This document shows positions 58,236 through 64,000 of a stretch of DNA of 64,000 nt, in pieces (within the stretch, counting starts at the first letter, position 1; every line of letters begins with the position of its first letter). A program made the translations under genes and the position numbers. Below the pieces are notes generated by a model, which saw only the letters and a program-made list of their open reading frames with translations, had not been told where the DNA came from and did no database searches. This DNA comes from Clavelina lepadiformis (lineage: Eukaryota > Chordata > Ascidiacea > Aplousobranchia > Clavelinidae): contig NC_135243.1 in assembly GCF_947623445.1 (NCBI RefSeq), positions 20,034,479-20,098,478 on the forward strand. The letters are read 5' to 3'.

Positions 58236-61200
58236 TCAGACAAGAAAGGGTGAATCTAGTACGGCTAGGCCGCTACTAATACCTCCATCATTATGTTCGT
58301 GGGACTTTGAACGCAGAAGATGACCAGCAGAATAATTTTCAATAACATCATTTCCTCGTCTGCAAAACCAAAACTTGAGTTCAAACACGAATTTTGTTCA
58401 CAAAAAAACAATGCTTCAAAACTTTCAATTATTCCTTTCCTACCAAATGCTATTTTGGTGTCAAACGAGCTACAGTAATATATTGAGCAATAAAAAAGCA
58501 TACTAACAAAACTTACGCCAGTATTACACCAAATATTCCTAACTCGCTTATAGCTTGTACTTTTTGGTGACCACTAGCAGTAACAAATATATTATCCAAT
58601 GGTATTGGGCAGATTTTTTCCATCAAAATATAAGCACATCGTCTTTCATCGTTGCCAATCTCACAGAGTAAAGTCACTATATCTTCACCATAAATGTTGT
58701 TCCCTTAAAAGAGAAATAAACAAAAGCTTTTCTATGTAGTCAGGTGGTTGATAGAGAAAATACTTTGAAACTTTTCTAATCGAATGAGACATCTGTTTTA
58801 AAGATTTCACCTCCTCCTTCCAGCTGTGGTTTTAAAACATAAAGGTCAGGATTTGTGAGAGCCATCTGCACAGCATGGTTGCCATCAGAATTCTGTTAAG
58901 TGTAAAATCTACAGTATATGGTTCTGTGTACGTCATAAAGTCTGAACATCAACATCAGCAGCAGCAAGAAATACAAACAAAAATAAAACAAAATTTTCAG
59001 CCAAAATGAAAAAAAAGGAAATCAAAAGCAATGACAAATAGCAAATTAAGCCTTTCTATTTAAATATAAAGAGAAGATACTAAATTCGGTGATCAACAAT
59101 GAAGCATAAATTTTGAATGTAGGTTTACATACAAAACAAATTTACAAAAACATTGTTTTTTATTTTACTTAAAATATATCTTGCTAAATGTAATTACATT
59201 TTTTTTAAATTGCATGAAATAATAAAGATTATTTATGATTTTACTTGGCATTTGCGAAAAAAAAACATTGAAATTAATTTACCATTTCTAACTCATAGAA
59301 TCCAGCAAAAGTGCTCCTTAATTTTTGGACAACGTCGACGTCATCAATAAATCTTTCAAGAACATCAGGTTTTGCCAGGACTTCTTGCATCTTTTTGCAT
59401 CCGGCAAGTTGGTAGCCAATACTGGGACAAAGTATGGCACGACTCATTTCGACTTTGAGGCGAACATCCCAAAACTGCAATCGTGTTTAAACAATTTAAG
59501 ATTATGTTACAGCTTGCAGAAACATTAGATTTTCAACAGCAATGCATAAAATAGATTTATGTTATGTGAAAGTTTCTTTGTATACAAGATTGTTTTTAGA
59601 CAAGTACCTGCTCACCGGTGTAATCGTCTGCAGTGTAAAGAACTCGAAAGTAAACGATGGCAACTTCTTCGTCGTCACTATGGTGAAGTATCAAAAATTT
59701 ACAAGACATCATGCGTGTTCTTTATGAATATTTAACACATTTGTGGATATACTGTAATTCGATAAAAGCACTCACACAAAGAGCTTGCCATCTGGTGATA
59801 GTGCGATGCTTGCAATAAGATCCCAACATGTCTTTCTTCTCACTATGATGTGTTCATCGAGGTCATAAATTGCATATTCCACAGCTCGTTGATCAAAAAT
59901 GTTTGGTTTATTTTCGTTGTATAAGATTAAGATAATGGCATTTGGGTTGCCGTAATCTTTCCAAGCGGTGAAAAATCCATGGGCAACTCTACTTAAGCTT
60001 TCATTTTTAGGCAGATGAGCAGTAAGTTCTTTTATTTTTGCATATTGTAAGACATCAGAATGGACAGAACTCAGTCCACTGCCAAGTTTTACGCTACCTG
60101 AAGCAATGGTATTTATTTCAATTTGCTTGGGAACGAAAAGTTCTTTTCCACTCTTGTCCGCAATGCATTGAAACATGTAATCAGATCGCAAAATCCCGAA
60201 ATCTAAACTCTAGGCATAAATATAATAAAGCAAATTAGTGTTTTTCTCGTTCTATAATAATATATTGCACTTTACAACTTTTACACGGTGGCACAGAATA
60301 TTTACCAGTAACAAGCCACACGTTACATACAGTAGATATTTTAAGATAGTCGTTATGAAGCTGGAGAAAACTTTATACAAAAGTATATGGCAAAACTGAA
60401 AAACTTTCTGCCCAAGTTGAAAGTACAATGGGTACTTACCTTTTTACCAGATGCCTTTGAAGCTTTGTAAATATCATACAGCCTCTTGGTGAAATCATCA
60501 ACTTTGATAACGCTATGAATGGGATTAACAGCTTTAAATTTCGTGGAGTTTATAAGAAATGAGCATTAAACGCTAACGAAAAATTGCTTAACGTATCACT
60601 CTCACTTCTTAAAAGCAGCTGACATAAATTCATCGTCCTGGCTAACATCATGTATCAACTTATTGATGTGAGGTTGTAAAAATGTCAAGAGTTGAAATCC
60701 ATCTTTGGGGATAGGTGAAGGTAACAAAGAACATGGAACACACATGTATGTCTACAAACAACAGGAAACCAACAAGGTAATAAGTTAGGTATTTGTGAGT
60801 GAGTCCATAAAGTGAGTCAACCACGCTCTTTAACGGATGCAGACACTCGGAGCTAAAGTATGGGTATATTACAGTAGCACGCATTGTTCGCAGTTAACCT
60901 CGTTCCAAGGCACTAAGTTATCAGTATTGTCAAAGATGTCAACATATGTAGCCTATATGTCAATATATGCATTATAGGCCAGCATTCGCAACTGGTTTCA
61001 ATGAGTTTAAACAAGTTGTTCGTTTTTCAAACAAACTTTTATCTAAGTTTTTTTGAAATTTATGATGATAGGGGTGATGGTGAGTATAAACTTAAAAACG
61101 CTGTACTGTTAATATCAACAGTCCGTATATATGCATCATGAAACAAACTACTGTATTGTTAAAATACAAACCTTTGTTGAAGATGGGCCATCTCTTTTCC

Positions 61201-61294
61201 GCATAAGAATCCCTTTGGAAACGCAAAGGTCACGTGTACTTTCCACCAAGCTGTTGACATTTTCTTTTTCCAATTTGGAACACAATGAAAACAT
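58236..61294 (-). CDS. GSS: Glutathione-synthetase-like ligase, copy 2c (9 exons, intact)
   Basis: Exons in reading order are 61172-61294, 60606-60751, 60440-60512, 59776-60209, 59608-59677, 59283-59474, 58811-58892, 58517-58703 and 58236-58359. Exon lengths equal those of the other copies, giving 476 residues. Intron 3 is only 230 bp because the LINE of 1c is absent. It shares with 1c the Arg-to-Leu change in KPQLEGGG, Lys at human position 214 and the GGISSG acceptor loop, so these changes predate the segmental duplication and have been kept without frame loss. Activity is uncertain for the same reason as in 1c. Confidence 0.92.
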
Positions 61295-62110
61295 GTTGTT
61301 TTAAATGCAAGGACTTACACAATACTGTTAAGTTTCTGTTATGTATTTAAAAGAAAATCTTTTATTTCTTGAAAATCTCTTGTGCAATGTAAGTCGTAAA
61401 CGGTTTGTAGCCTGCACAGCCCATAGCGCAAAGTAAACGATAATACTTTTAAAGCGATAAGATTTATTTGTTGAGGCGATGCCTTCATCTAGTGTTGGTA
61501 TTAATATTATTAACACATGTAATGCGACTAATGTAGGCTCTCGTAAGTTTCTTAAGCCATTCAGTAGTAGCAAATCAAACTTAACTATCACTTAAAACAT
61601 CTACAAATAATAGGAAAACTTAATTTTACTTCTAATAATGTATCTGTCCATGTTTTAACTGCACATGGTGTCTCATCGAGTGTTCATCATGTCTGGCAAA
61701 ACATCAAACTTCTACTCCGATACTTTCACTTCTCGTAAGTGCTTTTCAAAAAGTTGTTGTACCGTTCCTTTTTCACATGTTACATTTATATTAAACCGAC
61801 TGCAAACAAGCTAAGCCTATCGGACTCCTAACGCTGTCGTTGCAGGAAATCGTGTCGCTTCAATAAGAAGCACCCGGAAATGATGTCAAAATTTTCAGTT
61901 ATACCGGAAAGATATTTTCCTGCTAGATAAGGCGCAACAGTTAAAATAGTATCCGTAGTGTTTAATTCTAAACACGACCATCTACACACATTCAAATCAT
62001 CTAAAATGGAACATAATCACCGATAGCAATTATATGTTCAATCGTTAAATATATTCAGTTCTATTGCTCAAACTAAACAAACATTTTACAGTTGTAAAGC
62101 AGTTTTGAAG
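61295..62110 (-). promoter_or_regulatory. 5' flank of synthetase gene 2c
   Basis: Counterpart of 30193-31020. The 87-codon upstream frame (61328-61591, -) remains open with two substitutions. No specific promoter element is assigned. Confidence 0.35.
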
Positions 62111-62372
62111 AGTATTTTAAAAAAACGAATGAATGATGAAACGATTGATGATAAATGTTACTCATTATAGCCATAAATTAAAGCGTATTTAAAGATTTTG
62201 TTGTTGTTTTAAATTACAGTGAACAGCATGAAATGCGGCGAGGTCAATATGCATTTACGTACATTTTGAATGATCATTGGGCTGAAACGTAAACCTTTAA
62301 GTTAAGAGAGTGATCATTTCACCGAAAGTAGGTCACGTCACTCATAGGTACAGATAGGCGGTTATGTTAGGA

Positions 62373-62672
62373 CAGTGGCTTTCAACCTTTCATGGCTCGT
62401 AGCCCCCTTATAGTGACCCTCAAAATCCGTGCCCCTTGCTCATCAATAAAAAATGCAAATTGTTGATTGCAAAACACTTTTTTGCTTCACTACTGCATCT
62501 GCAGTAGCTGTCGAGCCGTAAATTTTGCACGGCAAGCATAAGCACAAAAACGTGAGAAACTTGTGTCCCGCTTTGCCTCGACTTCCATTACTACTACACC
62601 ATAGCTCACTAGTGAGGCATCTGCTTGTGGCCCCCTAAGAAAGACCCCATGACCCCTGCTTGAGAAACCCAG
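62373..62672. mobile_element. hAT-like MITE, unit 2 copy
   Basis: 300 bp, CAGTGG...AAACCCAG, flanked by TGTTAGGA and GGTTAGAA. Same insertion as 31271-31570. Confidence 0.5.
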
Positions 62673-62784
62673 GGTTAGAAAAATTGGTATGCAAACGCTT
62701 GATTTTAGTTATCTAGGGTTTAATTTAAGTTAGATTTAGATTAGAAGGTAGATTTACATTTTTACATTTTTTATAACATCTAAC

Positions 62785-64000
62785 AATTCCAGTCTTCAAA
62801 CCTGATTTTTCACTCCTTGTTGTCGTAAAAATAAGATTAAAACCACTGGAATATGCTAATGACCCTATTAAACATAGTTAAAGATCGTAGGCTGTATTAA
62901 AATATGACGCTATTACTACAAAAAACTTCAAGATTCAATCATTTTATCCACAGAATGATTCTACAAATCACTTATCCCCAAAGCTTGCTGAATCGTGACC
63001 TGTGAAAAAGCGGCCGACAAGTGGCGGTAGTGAGAAGTAATTTGAAATAAACTTCTGCTGTATTCGTACTGACTTCTTCCATAATTCATTCCGTTTCGTG
63101 TTTGCGTTTCGCTTTCCGTTGTAGGTTTCTATGTATAAGCTATTTCAATGCTGGTTGATGAGTAATTGTTATGTTTTCTAAACGCAGCGTGTCATTCTAA
63201 ATTACTACTGCTTAGACTGCCTTCGTTATGAAAAATATGTGTATACCGCGAGAAGTTAGTTTCGATTTTTTGATAATATATGGAATAATACTGTAGATAT
63301 ATAATTGCGATATATCGCGGTTTATTTGGTCGTTGCATTGTCCTACAACCAACAGAATTGTTTTTGATGTATTCAATAAATGATGCAAACGGGCACTCCT
63401 TAGCTGCTATAACTTCGTTCACCAGCAAGTTTGTCTTGGCTTGCTTGTGTAAACTTATCGGATGTATTAAGCATTTTAATTCAGCTTGATTGTGCAATAG
63501 AGAAAGCCGTTGTCATAATTTAAGTTAAGACCGTAAATCATTGCGTGTTTAGCTTGGTGTACTTCGCGAGTGCTACAGTTGGTTATTGTAATATAAGTTA
63601 AATCGAAAATCACTTTATGCTATATATACTTTACGCTTGTCTGTTGTTTCAACATATAGAGTAAGATTGTCTTCACGTTTCAAAGACCATGATACAGAAT
63701 CCTTTAATTACAGAAGATAAAGTTTAGTTCAGACTCTTGTTAAAGTATATACGTAATTGGGACACTTCACAAGCCTTTGCTTTCAAGTGAAATTTAACAA
63801 TGGCAACCTCGTGCCAAAAATGTCCGATGTCTGTATGTGAGAGACACGCCGAAGAAATGTAAGCCATCCACTGGACATCTGTCAACGGTTCCAACTTCCA
63901 ACTGACCTCACCACGTAAAGAGTGAAAATGAGTAATTAACTTTCAGAAATCAGAATGATTTTGTTTAGTTTTACGCTGAAAGCGTGCATACGGCGTCACC
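62785..64000. other. Unique flank beyond unit 2
   Basis: This stretch does not match anything else in the window. The open frame at 63192-63497 (-) has no recognisable motif. A very short frame at about 63800-63860 reads MATSCQKCPMSVCERH, loosely like a Cys-rich zinc finger, then stops. I see no supportable gene. Confidence 0.5.

Larger units (their letters stand above)
33029..62784 (+). repeat. Segmental duplication, unit 2
   Basis: Second copy of 922-31675 in the same orientation. It lacks the LINE but carries two piggyBac insertions (41890-44088 and 51127-53325). Homology ends at about 62784, after which sequence is unrelated to the unit 1 flank. Confidence 0.93.

Noticed and set aside
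63800-63860. Short Cys-rich frame resembling a transposase zinc finger
   Set aside because: Only about 20 codons with a stop directly after; no other element sequence around it.
1-64000. CRISPR arrays, operons or bacterial genes
   Set aside because: Spliced genes, LINE, piggyBac and hAT-like elements show animal nuclear DNA; no regular spaced repeats of CRISPR type were seen.

Overview
This is AT-rich animal nuclear DNA. It has intron-split genes with short GT-AG introns and many transposable elements. The gene content (an eukaryote-type glutathione synthetase family and a GT10 alpha-1,3-fucosyltransferase) together with piggyBac, hAT-like, Chapaev-like and Tx1/L1-clade LINE elements fits an invertebrate metazoan. 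An ascidian or similar marine invertebrate is plausible, but the species cannot be fixed from the sequence.

The window is dominated by one tandem segmental duplication. Unit 1 covers about 922-31675 and unit 2 about 33029-62784, in the same orientation, separated by about 1.35 kb of unit-1-only sequence and a junction of short repeats. Each unit contains, in order: an intact nine-exon glutathione-synthetase-like gene on + (1a at 1802-5461; 2a at 33905-37569); a solo LTR; an eroded Chapaev-like DNA transposon at the centre of a large inverted repeat; a second solo LTR; a 5'-truncated synthetase pseudogene on - (1b, 2b); a tRNA-derived SINE-like repeat; a third solo LTR; a three-exon fucosyltransferase gene on - with a fourth LTR in intron 1 (14368-18923; 48719-55499); and a second intact synthetase gene on - (1c at 21660-30192; 2c at 58236-61294). 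A further synthetase fragment (1d, about 32510-32966) lies between the units. The first 0.8 kb repeats sequence that elsewhere follows a synthetase gene, so the array probably continues upstream.

The units differ by clean mobile-element insertions, and the matching empty site is visible in the other unit. A 5.45-kb LINE sits in intron 3 of synthetase 1c only, with a 21-bp target duplication. Two 2,199-bp piggyBac copies in opposite orientations sit at TTAA sites in unit 2 only, one of them inside the solo LTR within the fucosyltransferase intron.

The most interesting signal is in the synthetases. I reconstructed four complete 476-residue proteins (human GSS has 474). They keep the ATP/Mg residues of the ATP-grasp fold but have altered substrate loops. 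The gamma-glutamylcysteine-binding I-S-x-S loop has become I-A-S-G, the glutamate at human position 214 is Thr or Lys, and the two alanines of the Ala-rich acceptor loop (human 462-463) are Asp-Asn, Ser-Ser or Gly-Ser depending on the copy. The equivalent two residues separate glutathione from homoglutathione synthetase in legumes. The array may therefore encode ligases with changed substrate specificity. That is inference and needs biochemical testing. A caution for the whole window is that the two units could be two haplotypes joined by an assembler.
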